A stretch of 64,000 nt of DNA, taken from Carpediemonas membranifera (lineage: Eukaryota > Fornicata). Positions 20,297 through 30,897 of the stretch are shown here, one piece after another. The stretch lies in NCBI GenBank assembly GCA_019828565.1, contig JAHDYR010000002.1, positions 432,591-496,590 on the forward strand, written 5' to 3'. Every line of letters begins with the position of its first letter. Within the stretch, counting starts at the first letter, position 1. Under the pieces are notes generated by a model. The model saw nothing but the letters and a program-made list of their open reading frames with translations. It made no database searches and was not told the origin of the DNA. A program made the translations under genes and the position numbers.

Positions 20297-20872
20297 ATGG
20301 GATGCATTAGCGTTTTCTTTCGGCGAATTCTTCTCTTTATCATCTCATTACTAGGATCCCGCAACCGTATTGTTGAGAACGATTCTATTGACAGCATGAC
20401 ACGGTCTGATCCTGCTGCTGACACGCAGTCGGAACAACCAAGCAAGAACCATTTGAGAATGGCGAATTTCAACGGAGTAACGACTATTCGTGCCAATGGA
20501 ATCCTTCTAGACGACAACATGCAGCCAGACGTGAAGGCCATCGCCAAGCTCGCCAATGCCAACAACGTTGCTCTCTACATAGTGGCCATCGTGAGCGATG
20601 ATACCATGGAGAAGCATGTCAGAGACACATTCAAGGCCCACAACCTCTTCACATCCACCTTTACCCCAGAACAGCTTCTCTTTGCCGAAACACACGAGGC
20701 GGAAAAGTCTATTGCCCGCGCCCTGTCGTCCCAGAAACACGTTACCAACGATGAGGCCGTGACTACTGACCTGAGCCGCTTTGTCCCTGCGATAGTGCAT
20801 GTGGGGCGGCTCACCCAGGCGGTTCCCAGAGATAACATCACCGTGGTTCAGAGCCTCACAGAGCTGCTCTAA
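20297..20872 (+). CDS. Pex22-like membrane-anchored protein (tentative)
   Basis: 191 residues from ATG 20297. One N-terminal transmembrane anchor (ISVFFRRILLFIISLLG) is followed by a linker and an alpha/beta domain with VALYIVAIVSDDTMEKHV, LFTSTFTPEQLLFAET and LSRFVPAIVHVGR. This layout (short N-terminal anchor, cytosolic Rossmann/HAD-like domain) and the block LFTS....LLF.ET resemble my recollection of Pex22, the peroxisomal anchor and activator of the ubiquitin-conjugating enzyme Pex4. The match is by eye only and could be another anchored alpha/beta protein. Catalytic HAD residues are not evident, which agrees with Pex22 being non-enzymatic. Confidence 0.4.
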   Translation: MGCISVFFRRILLFIISLLGSRNRIVENDSIDSMTRSDPAADTQSEQPSKNHLRMANFNGVTTIRANGILLDDNMQPDVKAIAKLANANNVALYIVAIVSDDTMEKHVRDTFKAHNLFTSTFTPEQLLFAETHEAEKSIARALSSQKHVTNDEAVTTDLSRFVPAIVHVGRLTQAVPRDNITVVQSLTELL

Positions 20873-21023
20873 ACGGGAGTAAAATACGCATCAGCAGTGT
20901 AGTGAAGAGTATTGGCCCTGTTGCTGACTGTACAAACTGAAAGAAAGACTAGAGCCAAAATTACCAAACCAGGCACTGAAGCTTTAAAACATTAGCTAAT
21001 TGTCTCAACATGAAATAAATATT

Positions 21024-22481
21024 CTACCAGAACGACCCCGACTGCTTCGACCCAGGCCTGGTCCGAATCCCAGTGCTCTGAGGCCGATCGCTCCCCACAG
21101 ACACTGATCCACAGTCGAACCTAATAGAGGAACGAAGGGAAGGCGACATCGGACGTGGGCTGTCATGGGCTGAGAGGAATGGCCGGTTGCGGGAGTCTGC
21201 CATCGTTGCAGAGACGGGAAGGAGGTAGTCACCTCTGGTCGGGTCGGCTCTGAAGGCGGCGGGGAGCTGGCTCGAGTAGTCGGGGTTGTACCCGACCTTC
21301 ACACTCTTACTGGCCTTGTCTGGCGGTGACACAGGCTCAGGAGCATACCGCGCGAGTCTCTTCCGACCGGAGATGGCAGCACTGAGGTCCGGGGTGGTTT
21401 GAACAGCGTCAGAGTCGGGGGAGAGGACGTCGTGTGATGCCTGGTCTATGTGTCGGCGTACTGAGCGAGATACTTCGAGATAAGACTCGGTAGAAACATC
21501 CATGTGCCCTTTCTTAAGCCGAGGCCGCTCAGGAGAAGCGATACTCTCCTGTTGGGCTGTGGCCACGTGTTTCTTCCCCATAATGGGTGCCTCGTATTCG
21601 GGCAGAGGTACTGGGTCTCGATGTGGCAGGAGGTGTGGCGGTGTGGCTGTCCGAGCCTGCTGTGCCCGGGGGAGGGCGAGGGAGGGGGACTGGGCGTAGA
21701 TCCTCTTGCCTGTGTTCACTCGTTTGATCGATGTGCGCTGGCTGCTGAGTTCACCGGTCTGGTTCTGGATGAAGAAGGATGGATCGTTGCCTCGGCCATC
21801 GGGGTTTTCATCCGTGGCAAAGGGTGATTGGGCACGCTCGGCGAGGGCCAGTGGGCGCATGTACTTCTTTCTGTGGTTCCTATCGCGGGTAGACAGGCCT
21901 GCTGCGGGTGTGAGGCGCGATGTAACAGGCCTAGGGGCGCTTTGGGGCCTGGATTCTTGATTTGCGACGTATGCGCGCTCGGGAGTTTCCCCACGAAGCT
22001 CTCGCAGTCTCATGCCAATAAATGCGCCGGTAGAGGGCGCTTCAGGGACGAGGCCAGGAATGTTGGCTCTGATGTGCGGCGAGCGTGGTGCCGCCGCCAG
22101 GGAAGGAGTAGGAATCGGCCGGGCTGAGGGCGCACTCATAAGTACAGAGTCTTCGGGTGACCGCATGATGTTCATCACACGCGGGAACGTCTCAGAGCGC
22201 GGCGTGGCTACGGCGAGGGGATCTCGAATCCGGTGCGGTGGAGAGTGCGGTGGCGTGGAGAACTCGTCGGTGGTAATTGGAACCTGCGATAGCTTACCTC
22301 CTGTGTGCACTGCCCGATTAACCCGTTTCCCTGAGCGGAAACTCTGCTTACGGTCCTTAGCACCGTCGTAGTCTAGGATCTCTCGAATAACTGTGTAACA
22401 GGCGGGGAAAAGGATGTGCTGGTGCATACCATTCAAATTCTGTCGCCAGACCATGCGCTTGCCTTTGGTGGACGGATCCAT
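21024..22481 (-). CDS. Hypothetical, mostly disordered protein with a conserved-looking N-terminus
   Basis: 485 residues from ATG 22481. Residues 1-45 look structured (GKRMVWRQNLNGMHQHILFP, then CYTVIREILDYDGAKDRK). The remainder is rich in Pro, Ser, Arg and Thr-Pro/Ser-Pro dipeptides, typical of a disordered phosphorylated cytoskeletal or basal-body protein. I do not recognise the family. It is divergent from the gene at 22792 across a 310-bp shared upstream region. Confidence 0.6.
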   Translation of the reverse strand: MDPSTKGKRMVWRQNLNGMHQHILFPACYTVIREILDYDGAKDRKQSFRSGKRVNRAVHTGGKLSQVPITTDEFSTPPHSPPHRIRDPLAVATPRSETFPRVMNIMRSPEDSVLMSAPSARPIPTPSLAAAPRSPHIRANIPGLVPEAPSTGAFIGMRLRELRGETPERAYVANQESRPQSAPRPVTSRLTPAAGLSTRDRNHRKKYMRPLALAERAQSPFATDENPDGRGNDPSFFIQNQTGELSSQRTSIKRVNTGKRIYAQSPSLALPRAQQARTATPPHLLPHRDPVPLPEYEAPIMGKKHVATAQQESIASPERPRLKKGHMDVSTESYLEVSRSVRRHIDQASHDVLSPDSDAVQTTPDLSAAISGRKRLARYAPEPVSPPDKASKSVKVGYNPDYSSQLPAAFRADPTRGDYLLPVSATMADSRNRPFLSAHDSPRPMSPSLRSSIRFDCGSVSVGSDRPQSTGIRTRPGSKQSGSFW

Positions 22482-22791
22482 TAGAAGAAGCAAGGCTGTT
22501 CAGGTGTGTTGCCCAAAAATTTGCATGAAAAAAATGTATCAGCGTTTTGACACTCTGTAAAGGCTTTTCTGACCCTGCGTCGCGGCTAGATCGCTATGCT
22601 ATAAGTTTCCTGAGTTTTCTTTGGCGGTCTTCTGGAAAAAGTGTGGCTGACCAGAAACCGCTTTGTGGGCCTCAAGAGACGATCAGAACGCAAGGCAGTC
22701 AACAAATGACTGGTCGCGATCGCAGGAACCGGCATCCATAAACTGCCCGGGAGTCGCGAGTTGTGCGCAATTTGTGAAGCCGCTTCATCGA
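22482..22791. promoter_or_regulatory. Shared divergent upstream region with an ATAAACTGC motif
   Basis: This gap separates two start codons on opposite strands. It contains ATAAACTGCCC at about 22738-22748, some 45-55 bp before the plus-strand ATG. Near-identical motifs precede several other genes and the structured RNA at 59.3 kb. No coding frame is supported here. Confidence 0.35.
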
Positions 22792-23706
22792 ATGGCTCCC
22801 TCGACGCTTGATGGCCATTCAAACACTGCCCAACCTATGCTAGCGAGCTTTATCAGTGAGAACATGATAGAAGAGCTCAAGACAGCGATCCTCCAGCTCA
22901 AGCAGCCGACGTGGGCCTCGATGTCCATCCACGGGATCCCCGCGTACGTCATGCGCAACGAGGTCCTTCGTCTCCTCTCCGAAGGCATGCTGGACTTCTC
23001 TGAATCCCCCACCGAGCCCAAGGATCCACGCAACGACACGTCCACCGCCTACGACACCCTTGTCGACTCTCCCCTTCCAATGACTCCGGTCGAGGTCCAC
23101 AACGCCGCCAAGACGAAGCGTGCCGCCACAGTGAGCCCCACTGCGAAGCGTGCCCGAATCGACTTGACACCGACGCTTGAGCCCACCTTGGTCCACCTAC
23201 GCACCCTCCGCCAGACAGCAGCGGACATGGATAGGTTTGAAGAACGCCGGGTGTTTGAGAACCTTGCTGGCCAGGTGAACACGCTATATAGCCGCCTGCT
23301 GTGCCGTTCTGACCTGACCGAGCAGGACAAGGCTGCCCTAGCCGTTCTAGTCCCCGCTGTCGAGCAGTTCTTCTCCATGGACGCCGCTGACGGTGGAATT
23401 GAGGACCGTATGCGGCAGACCCTGCTTCTCTTGGGCCGGCCGTCGACAATCCCTGCCCCACTGTCTCCGTCGAACGAGCAGCACGTCACACCCACCCCTA
23501 CGTCTTCGTTCAGGTCTGTATGTTCATCCATGCGCACTGCTAAGCGGCCCCAGGCGGAGTTTGAGGAGACTGCGGCGGATGATATTGCTCTGCTGCAGAG
23601 GGCGGTGGTGCTCGGTGTCGACGATATCACAAGGGTGGTGGCCGCCGCGGAGATGCGGGTGGGCGTCTCCCGGCGTACCGATGCATTCATTCTTGCCAAC
23701 TCCTGA
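22792..23706 (+). CDS. Hypothetical helical protein with a basic NLS-like motif
   Basis: 304 residues from ATG 22792, the first before the conserved-looking part. Helical segments occur at residues 20-65 (FISENMIEELKTAILQLKQP) and 130-215 (VHLRTLRQTAADMDRFEERR). A basic TAKRARIDL between them could be a nuclear signal. The protein ends in a helical stretch (DDIALLQRAVVLGVDDITRVV). No family recognised. It is convergent with syntaxin, with only 72 bp between the stop codons. Confidence 0.55.
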   Translation: MAPSTLDGHSNTAQPMLASFISENMIEELKTAILQLKQPTWASMSIHGIPAYVMRNEVLRLLSEGMLDFSESPTEPKDPRNDTSTAYDTLVDSPLPMTPVEVHNAAKTKRAATVSPTAKRARIDLTPTLEPTLVHLRTLRQTAADMDRFEERRVFENLAGQVNTLYSRLLCRSDLTEQDKAALAVLVPAVEQFFSMDAADGGIEDRMRQTLLLLGRPSTIPAPLSPSNEQHVTPTPTSSFRSVCSSMRTAKRPQAEFEETAADDIALLQRAVVLGVDDITRVVAAAEMRVGVSRRTDAFILANS

Positions 23707-23778
23707 GTCTTTTCTGTTTAAAAATAGTGCTCGTCACGCCGTGTTTTTTAAAAGTTACATGAGTATTATAAATAGCAC

Positions 23779-24717
23779 TCAACCCGCCCCTACGGTGGAG
23801 AAGAGGGTCAGGGGTAGTCCGAGGGCCAGGACAACGATGGCTAGCACCAGGATGACGAGCAGTACGCATATGATGATGTATATGATCTTACGGCCCTTCT
23901 TTTGGTGCTTCGCAGCCTTTGCCAGCTGCTTCACGCCCTTCTCGACGTGGTCCTTCGCTACTGAGATGTTATCGGCCACGTGATTGAGGGTTTCACTCTG
24001 CTGGGCAACGAGGAAGAGGAACTGCTTGTGCATGTCGTGGAGCTCCTTGATGGACTGCGTCAGCTTCACAATGTCCGCATGCCGCTCCTTCGCCTCCCTG
24101 TACGCGTTCACCACCTCTGAAGAGTTCCCGAACTCCTGCTGCATGGCCTGATCGAAGTCGGGATCACCGCTCATGACGCCGTCGACCACCATCTCGACCC
24201 TATCCTCGGGGATGGACATATCAGCGATCTGGATCTGCCGCTTCAGTTGCTGGCGGAAGGCCTCGCGGTTGGCGGCCTGCATCTGTTGGAACTGAGTCAC
24301 CACGCGGACCATCTCTCGGGATGTATAGTCGTAGACGTTCTTACGGGACCGGAGCTCGACGTCAGTCTCGGGCCCGTCGTAGTTCTTGATCATTAGATCC
24401 ATCTGCTTGAGTGTCTTCGTCACGAGGTCGATCTTGTTACGACATTCCATCGTTTCGCGCTGGATTTGGCTTTCACTCGAGCCTGCTAAAACGTCACTGA
24501 TCCTGATCGACGAGCTATCCCGTTTCTGTGCCTTAACGATGTTCTCAATATGCTTTTCGATCCGCCCAAGCGTCTTCTTCGCCGTATCGGCGAGCTTCGA
24601 GAAGTCGTCGCCGTACACATCCGCATCCTCCTCGTCGAGGATGTCAGGGAGCCCTACTTCTACATCTATTTGTTCCACATCCGCGGTAGCGCTGCGCAGA
24701 TCAGCGAAGCGGTTCAT
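23779..24717 (-). CDS. Syntaxin (Qa-SNARE)
   Basis: 312 residues. An N-terminal helical bundle (about 35-165) is followed by a SNARE motif at about 208-270, with the zero-layer glutamine within FLVAQQSETLNHVADN (Q239 or Q240). A basic spacer (KHQKKGRK) and a C-terminal transmembrane anchor (about 278-304) complete a canonical Qa-SNARE. Such proteins sit on target membranes and assemble with Qb, Qc and R-SNAREs to drive vesicle fusion. The overall plan fits plasma-membrane-type syntaxins; the exact subtype cannot be assigned by eye. Single exon, ATG start. Confidence 0.88.
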   Translation of the reverse strand: MNRFADLRSATADVEQIDVEVGLPDILDEEDADVYGDDFSKLADTAKKTLGRIEKHIENIVKAQKRDSSSIRISDVLAGSSESQIQRETMECRNKIDLVTKTLKQMDLMIKNYDGPETDVELRSRKNVYDYTSREMVRVVTQFQQMQAANREAFRQQLKRQIQIADMSIPEDRVEMVVDGVMSGDPDFDQAMQQEFGNSSEVVNAYREAKERHADIVKLTQSIKELHDMHKQFLFLVAQQSETLNHVADNISVAKDHVEKGVKQLAKAAKHQKKGRKIIYIIICVLLVILVLAIVVLALGLPLTLFSTVGAG

Positions 24718-25009
24718 CCAACGTCAAGATGTTGTTGGGTCGGATACGACCCAAAGCCCGCTGGAAATAGGCACGCGGAACAGAGGTACCGGGCGGCTGT
24801 GGAAGGGCAGCGTTTGGGTGGGGTAGGCGGTTGATACCGTTTTTCTTTTCTTTGCGTCCGATTCAACCAATATTTGGTGATCGATTTGCCACCGTGGTAA
24901 AAATGGCCTAACACAGAGTTCCGCAGCTCAAACAGTCATTCTGCGTCTTGAATCCTGACCAAGCAAACCCAAACGCAGGTTATGCAAGCATCGTCGACGG
25001 CGGAACCCA

Positions 25010-28000
25010 ATGTCTGAACAGGCAGACAAAGAGAGGGAAACTCTTTGGGCACTGGCCAAGGACCACTTGCCAAACGATCAATCGCTACTTCGTCTGATTT
25101 CCTCGTCGTTGCAGCTTCATTTTGATCGTGGCTACTTCAAAAGGGCCCTCAGCCATGATAGGCTTGAAGCTATCCAGTATCTACAACGCTTCTATCCCCG
25201 TATACCTGCTGAAGACGCTGCGAAGTGCCAACAGTTCATCCAGACCGGCATAGACGTCCTCTCATCCGACAACGTCCGCTCCCGCGCAATGAGCAACCTA
25301 TCCAAGCACGTAGACAGCCTCACGGGCCGCAACATCCTCCCCTCCATGCCTGCCCCCCTCAAGCCCCTCCTCGAGGCCCCCACCCCCGCCCCCCGCCCCG
25401 CCCCGTGTTGTTGCCCCCTCCGCTCCGCCACAAGTCGATACACTCCTCCCAAACATGGCCCCTATAGACGCAGTGATGCTCGGTGCTGGCGGAAAGCCGC
25501 CCTACCTCGCCATCCTGTCCGACGGGTCGGAGGCGATCATGGCCATCCTGAACTCCGCGGGAGGGGTCGAACACAAGCTGTACACTGCCCCAATCGGTAT
25601 GCTGAAGAACGTACGCATGGTAGTCCGCAACGACCCGGCGGGCCATGCCTATGTCCTCTGGTACACCCCCTTCTCACTCTCCCTGTGCCGGTTCAACGTA
25701 GGCCACACCTCACCAAGCGTCAACGCGACAGAAGCAGTGGGCGATGTACTCAGTCCGATCGCCCATGCGGACTTCCACTTCGTACCAGGCACAAGCACCA
25801 GCGGAGAAGCCCTAGGTTTCCCTCGAATCATGGTGGTTGGCACTGATTCAGTCGCCCACGTCCTTTCCATGGAAGGCGACACCAAGCACTGCAAGCTAGT
25901 CGCCCGCGATGCTTCCACCAACAGATTCGAGTCCGCCCGAGGCATCGAGGCTCGGTACTGTGCTGTGCTGCCAGGCGCTCCCAACCAGGCTGAAGTCTAC
26001 CTCATAGACTACGGAACGCTCGCCGGATGGACGCTGAGAGGCAAGCAGCACCAGACAGGCCACCATCCCCTGCTCGGGTTCAGAGGGGCGGGCAACCTCT
26101 CACACCATATCTACCCCATCCGAAGCACCTTCGCTGACGTCATCCTTATCGGCCCTTGCCGTACATCTGACACTACCGCGTGTTTAGTCAAGCTATTCAA
26201 GCGAGAAAACACTCAACACCCCGTCGGCGAGGCAAACTTTTACACTACAAAGAGCAGTCTCGATTTCGTCGTCAAGACTGGCAGTGTCAGGCCCAATGTC
26301 TCGGCGCTAGACCTAGCCAGCGGTGGTCTCATCATATGTGTCTGGCTCGCTGACCACGCGCTCGTCTACCTCACCGACGAGGTGGGTCGAAAGCTCTTTT
26401 ACAACCCCATATGCGTAGATGCCAAGACTGACGAGCGGCTCTTTGACTTGAGAATCACGCAAGATAGCGTCACGATTCTTTTCAAGAAAGCTGCTTCCAT
26501 CCACCAAGCTACTTTCCGTATCGAAGACCTCCGCTCCAAGCACAAGGATAGCGTCTCGCTTGTCCACATCAAGCTGTTCGACGTCCTTCCCCACATTTCA
26601 GGCCCGAGAAAAAGCCTGCCCGTCCCCCCGGAAAAGAGGCCGCCCGTGGCTCGACCCGAGGCCCCTACACTCCGCGGTCCCACAGAGCTCAGGGCAGAGG
26701 CCATTGCAGTGAGAGAAACCGCCCAAGTCATCAGACAGCAGTCCTACTGTCGCAGAGACGGTCGGTTCAACGCCCCCACTGAACTCCTACCTATCAAACC
26801 AGAGGAGTTCACAGTCATGGGCCCTAGTGCCGTGGCGTATAAGGTCCCAAGTCCTAAGGACGTGGTCGAGGGTGACACACGGCCCGTGTACGAGAGACAT
26901 AGCATGCGTGTGGCCGTCCCAGTCAAGGATAAGGCCACAGGTAGGGTTAGCGTGATGTGTGGAGACATACGGAGACTCGCAGAACACCCGAGCGGGCTGT
27001 ACGTCACTGCAGCTATGCAAGTCTTCGCCCCAATGAACGACATCACCGAGTGCAGTTTTACAGATGTCGAGGTGCACTTTAAGACTCAGCCCAGTGACCT
27101 CCGTGTAAGAACGCTCATCGTCCTCGCATTCTCTGAAAACCCCACTCGTACCACGATCATGGCCTTCAGAGATCGGGGCAAGGACATGACTCCCCGCCAA
27201 AAGGGGGGAATGGATCCGATTGCTCCAGGTTTCACAGACAGCGTGAGCGGCCGCCTCACCTTCGTCCCGTCATCTGCCCAAGCTGCTTTCTTCCTCTCAA
27301 GCACAGGGCAGGCATACAGCCTTGTCCTCGGCGCCGAGCCCCAGTTGTCCGAGGGCGTTCCTCTCGCCAAGGCCATTCCACTCCAAGCCCCTATCATTCA
27401 GCAGCACGCGTTCTCCACTTCTGTTTTCGGCAACGGCCGCTTGCTCATTGGAGCAGTGAAGAACCTCCTCCCGTCATTCAGTGCCATTTTCCCCTCGTAC
27501 CAGCCCTTTGCCCCAGTCACTCGCAGCGATTGGATCTCTCTCAGCGTCTCTTCGCCAGACTTCTCAGCACCTACTGTACGCTATCTTGACGAAAGCGTCG
27601 TCTGTGACAACTATCTGATGCTCCACCGCGGCACGCAGAACCCCGCCACAACACATAGTGACCTCAACCAGGGCATGTCGCTCATATCGCCCAAGCGAGA
27701 GGTGTTGTTCTTCCAAGGGCGACACCTTGCCGTGGCAAACAGAGTACTTCCTTCTTTGGACAGAGAACTTGTCGCTTTTGAACTGGATGATGAGGTGCTC
27801 GACGCTGCTTTTCTCGTGATCACTGCAGACATTATCGTTGTCACCAAGATTGGCACGATTTACCGCATCCCGTTCAAGAAATTCCGCCTGACCCCAGGCA
27901 GCGCCGGGGTTTCTATCCCCACTGACGGCACCATTGTCGGAAAGGTCATCAAGCCAGGCAAGCAAGGGACGCCGATGAAGCTTGACCGGGCGACTATCAG

Positions 28001-28115
28001 GGTGCAAGTGTCCGACCTTGCGTGGGAAAGGCTGGTAGTTGAGGTCGTCATCACTGCAGTTGAGCAGGACGGGACCGTTGCTATCGGGTCCGTCGTCTTG
28101 GATAAGAGAGAGTGA
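25010..28115 (+). CDS. Large unknown protein, split by a one-base frame shift in a C-rich tract
   Basis: Two adjacent frames look like one gene. The first (from ATG 25010) encodes about 125 helical residues ending in a Pro/Ala linker. The second is open from the same linker, through ATG 25455, to 28115 and encodes about 890 residues rich in beta strands with propeller-like repeats (PYLAILSDGSEAIMAIL, AHVLSMEGDTKHCKLV, FFLSSTGQAYSLVLG, ADIIVVTKIGTIYRI). The frames meet in runs of C at about 25380-25408. Dropping one base gives a single 1034-residue reading, so a +1 error or lesion in the C-runs is likely. A splice explanation is weak, because no GTNNGT donor exists there. A short upstream AUG frame (24982) precedes the start. 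Family not recognised. Confidence 0.6.
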
Positions 28116-28345
28116 TGTTGGCTTAAATTAATATTAAGGGGGTTGGATGGGCTAGCGCGGGTTGGGGTGGAAGCATAGGCGTGATGCTGCAACAGTGGCT
28201 CAACTGAGGATAGACTCGTTGAAACTGAGGAGAGACACGAGTGCTCGAGATCGAAACAGTGGCCCCTGTTGACAAGGCGATCCTGGTCGACTTCGACTGC
28301 GGCAATGGTCCAAGTCAGTCGGGCGATCGAGTCATCTCGAAGACG

Positions 28346-28465
28346 ATGGCTGTTCAGGAACCTTTTCAGCAGCTGGACGCCTGCATTAACGATGTTGATA
28401 CTGAGATTGCTAAGCTGAACGGCATGGTGCTTCCAGACGAGGAGATCGATGCCCGCCTCGCCTGA
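28346..28465 (+). pseudogene. Detached N-terminus of RCC1-like copy 3 (nonsense codon)
   Basis: Bases 28346-28465 encode the same 39 N-terminal residues as copy 2 (MAVQEPFQQLDACINDVD to DARLA). They then hit TGA at 28463-28465, where copy 2 has TGG (Trp). The 5' flank from about 28305 also matches copy 2. The frame reopens one base later at an ATG. Confidence 0.75.
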
Positions 28466-30442
28466 ATGGACACCTCTCGCGCTCGCTTAGCCGCCATGCG
28501 CTCCTCAGGGCCCAAGAGCGGCAGAGGCGTCCAGCGTGACGCAATGAGTGGCCTGAATTCCGCCATGTCGCGCGACTATGCGGATTTGCCAGGCGACATT
28601 CCCACTCTCATGCGAGAGGCCTTCACTCGCGAGATCGGCGAGGAGTTCCCGGACGAAGACGGTGATGCAAATCAGGCCACAGCCGAGGAGGTGACTAGCG
28701 CGCTCTTGGCCCTCGACCTCCACCATCGCAGTGCCATCAACTTTGTCAACCGGGTTGTCTCGATACTGTCACACGCCTCCCCCCCGCTGTCCATGAACAG
28801 ACCCATGATACCCGGCGGCACTGATTCCTTGCCACATTCTACAAACGATGCGCTTATCTCCGCATTCCGTCTTTCAGTCGCCATCACCGCCTCGATCCCC
28901 GGGGACGTCCCCACATTGCTCAAAGAGGCCTTCTCCAGGCACTTCGACGAGCAGATGCCCGCGATCCACGACGCAGAGACCACAACTACACCGACCAGCG
29001 CCGCATCGCTCGATTCCCTCACCGCCATGCTCTCCGAGATCCCCCCTCTCGCGCCAGCCGCGCAAGTCCTCCTCGACCGCGCCCGCTCGATCATCACCAA
29101 CGGCCCCCCGCTGTCCATGAACGTCGAGCTCGCGGCGGGGCAGGAGCTCCCGGCCGCCCTGCACACGCTCAACCAGGGCGCGGTGTGGGCGTGTCTGCTG
29201 GGTGGCGGGGCCAACCCAGACCTGAAGGACAGGCTGCTGGAGTATTATCCAGAGGACTGGGCAGACGCCACCGAGATGCATCACAAGATCCGCGACGCTC
29301 TCACCCCCGAGGGCAAGTGCCTCTGGTTCCTCTGCCGCAAGTTCTTTTTCACGCTGAACGTCGCCGAGAAGGACGGCGAATGCAATCAATACTATTGGCG
29401 AGAAAGATTCTACCACCACCGCATGTACATGGGCCGACTCTTCATGCTCTGCATTGATGATTACGACACCTCCTTCACTAGGGCCAGAATGCCCAGGGCC
29501 CTCGAAGTCTGTATCGAATGGTCAACCTACATCGCCAGGACGCCCAAGGGCCTGTGGGGCTGGGGGGAGAACAAACATGGTCAGCTGGGGTTCGAGTCAT
29601 CATATCGCGAGTTCGTTGACCTGACCCGCCTCATCTTCCCCGCCTGCCCCGCGGTCGCGGAACTTGAGGCCAGCCTGCCCCCCTGGGAGAAGCACAGGAT
29701 GGTGACTGCTTTGTCGATGAAGGGATATCAGACGTTCATCCTCACCCCAGCCGGCACTGTCATGGCCGGCAGTGATGCTCAGAGATATGTCGGCCCAGTC
29801 AAGGTGGAGAACGTGTATCACTTCAACCCAGCCGCTGTGCCACCTGGCTTTGTCCCAGATCATATCATGCAGGGTAGCAGAGTTGCCATCCTCTCCATGG
29901 GCGATCGGCAGATGATCGGCGGGAGCAATTGGGATGGCCGCCTGGGACTCGGGCACGAGAATGAGATGACCGGCTTCGACTTGCCCTTCAGGGTTGACCG
30001 GATCATGTCCGAATGGTTCTTCAACATATTCCTCAGCGGCCGCCAGCTGCTGTTCGCCGGCGAAGTTCGCAAGCATATCGCCCAGTCTGGCCTGCTGCCA
30101 GGATTCAGTCATGACGACAATTGTCTCACACCCACCCCGCTCCGGTTCCCTGAGAGGGTCAAGGGGTTCTTCATATCACGCCAAGAGCTGATCTGGGTCA
30201 CAGAAGGCAAGAGCCATTATTGTAAGTGTGATGCTGAACCCATCATTATCCCCTTCGAGGCGACAGCTTTCAGCAGTTGCAGCTTCTGTAAGTGCGGCCA
30301 GTGGTTCAGGCCGTTGAAAGACTTGGATGAAGCTATTGAGATGGAAGACTGCGAGGCGCCGCCTCGTTCAGATGTGCATATGATCGTCACCGTCGACGTC
30401 GATCCGTGGACCCCGGACGCCGAAGAGTCGACTGAATTGTGA
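28466..30442 (+). CDS. RCC1-like repeat protein, family copy 3
   Basis: 658 residues from the ATG directly after the nonsense codon; still intact and possibly expressed from this start. It carries both N-terminal helical modules (DIPTLMREAFTREIGEEFP and DVPTLLKEAFSRHFDEQMP) like copy 2. Its central and C-terminal parts (KVENVYHFNP; GLLPGFSHDDNC; KSHYCKCDAEPI) and its 3' flank match copy 1 almost base for base. The copy is therefore a mosaic. RCC1-like signature GLWGWGENKHGQLGF is intact. Function unknown. Confidence 0.7.
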   Translation: MDTSRARLAAMRSSGPKSGRGVQRDAMSGLNSAMSRDYADLPGDIPTLMREAFTREIGEEFPDEDGDANQATAEEVTSALLALDLHHRSAINFVNRVVSILSHASPPLSMNRPMIPGGTDSLPHSTNDALISAFRLSVAITASIPGDVPTLLKEAFSRHFDEQMPAIHDAETTTTPTSAASLDSLTAMLSEIPPLAPAAQVLLDRARSIITNGPPLSMNVELAAGQELPAALHTLNQGAVWACLLGGGANPDLKDRLLEYYPEDWADATEMHHKIRDALTPEGKCLWFLCRKFFFTLNVAEKDGECNQYYWRERFYHHRMYMGRLFMLCIDDYDTSFTRARMPRALEVCIEWSTYIARTPKGLWGWGENKHGQLGFESSYREFVDLTRLIFPACPAVAELEASLPPWEKHRMVTALSMKGYQTFILTPAGTVMAGSDAQRYVGPVKVENVYHFNPAAVPPGFVPDHIMQGSRVAILSMGDRQMIGGSNWDGRLGLGHENEMTGFDLPFRVDRIMSEWFFNIFLSGRQLLFAGEVRKHIAQSGLLPGFSHDDNCLTPTPLRFPERVKGFFISRQELIWVTEGKSHYCKCDAEPIIIPFEATAFSSCSFCKCGQWFRPLKDLDEAIEMEDCEAPPRSDVHMIVTVDVDPWTPDAEESTEL

Positions 30443-30691
30443 AGTGATATTGACTCCAGCTTGAGTCGGGTCTGAGTCTGCTTCCGAGTTATATAGTTAG
30501 TTATATAAAAATCGCAGTTCAACACGACTGCCGTCCGGAATGCCTGGGTATGACTCGCCAAAGAGTCTCCACTCCAGCATGTCTCTTTTGTCGGAATTCT
30601 CGCTTGTCAGCAGCACTTTTGCATTGCCGACTCTCTTCCAGACCCCAGGAAAAATTTAGAAATGCGGAGGCTATTTCTATTCACATAACTC

Positions 30692-30897
30692 TCACCCCTT
30701 TGCAGCTATCTGAAGCAGGCTGGCAGCGACACTGTCATCATGAGCCCCATGAAGAGACTCCAGTCGCCGCAGGAGCACCGCCCGGACCTCAGGGGTGTCC
30801 CCGTAGTAGCGAGCAGTGCCTCTTCGTAGCCACTGACCACTGGACCATCGCCATCCGGTTGAGCCAGGCCGTCTATGCCCTGGAGGGTGTCGGCCAT
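30692..30897 (-). CDS. Possible small gene with unresolved structure
   Basis: Within the 30443-31015 gap, two overlapping minus-strand frames each read sensibly for part of their length: MADTLQGIDGLAQPDGDG from ATG 30897, and a helical, well-composed end (DTPEVRAVLLRRLESLHGAH, then SVAASLLQIAAKG, TGA at 30692). Joining them needs a net two-base skip or a mini-intron of length 2 mod 3. A GTCAGT donor exists, but no acceptor fits the window's pattern. This could be a short gene of about 55-70 residues or a decayed one. No family recognised. The rest of the gap shows nothing I can support. Confidence 0.3.

Noticed and set aside
25400-25475. A 34-nt intron (GTCGAT...CTATAG) to explain the split gene at 25010-28115
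   Set aside because: The donor is not GTNNGT and the acceptor lacks YTYAY before NNAG. A one-base error in the adjacent C-runs is simpler.
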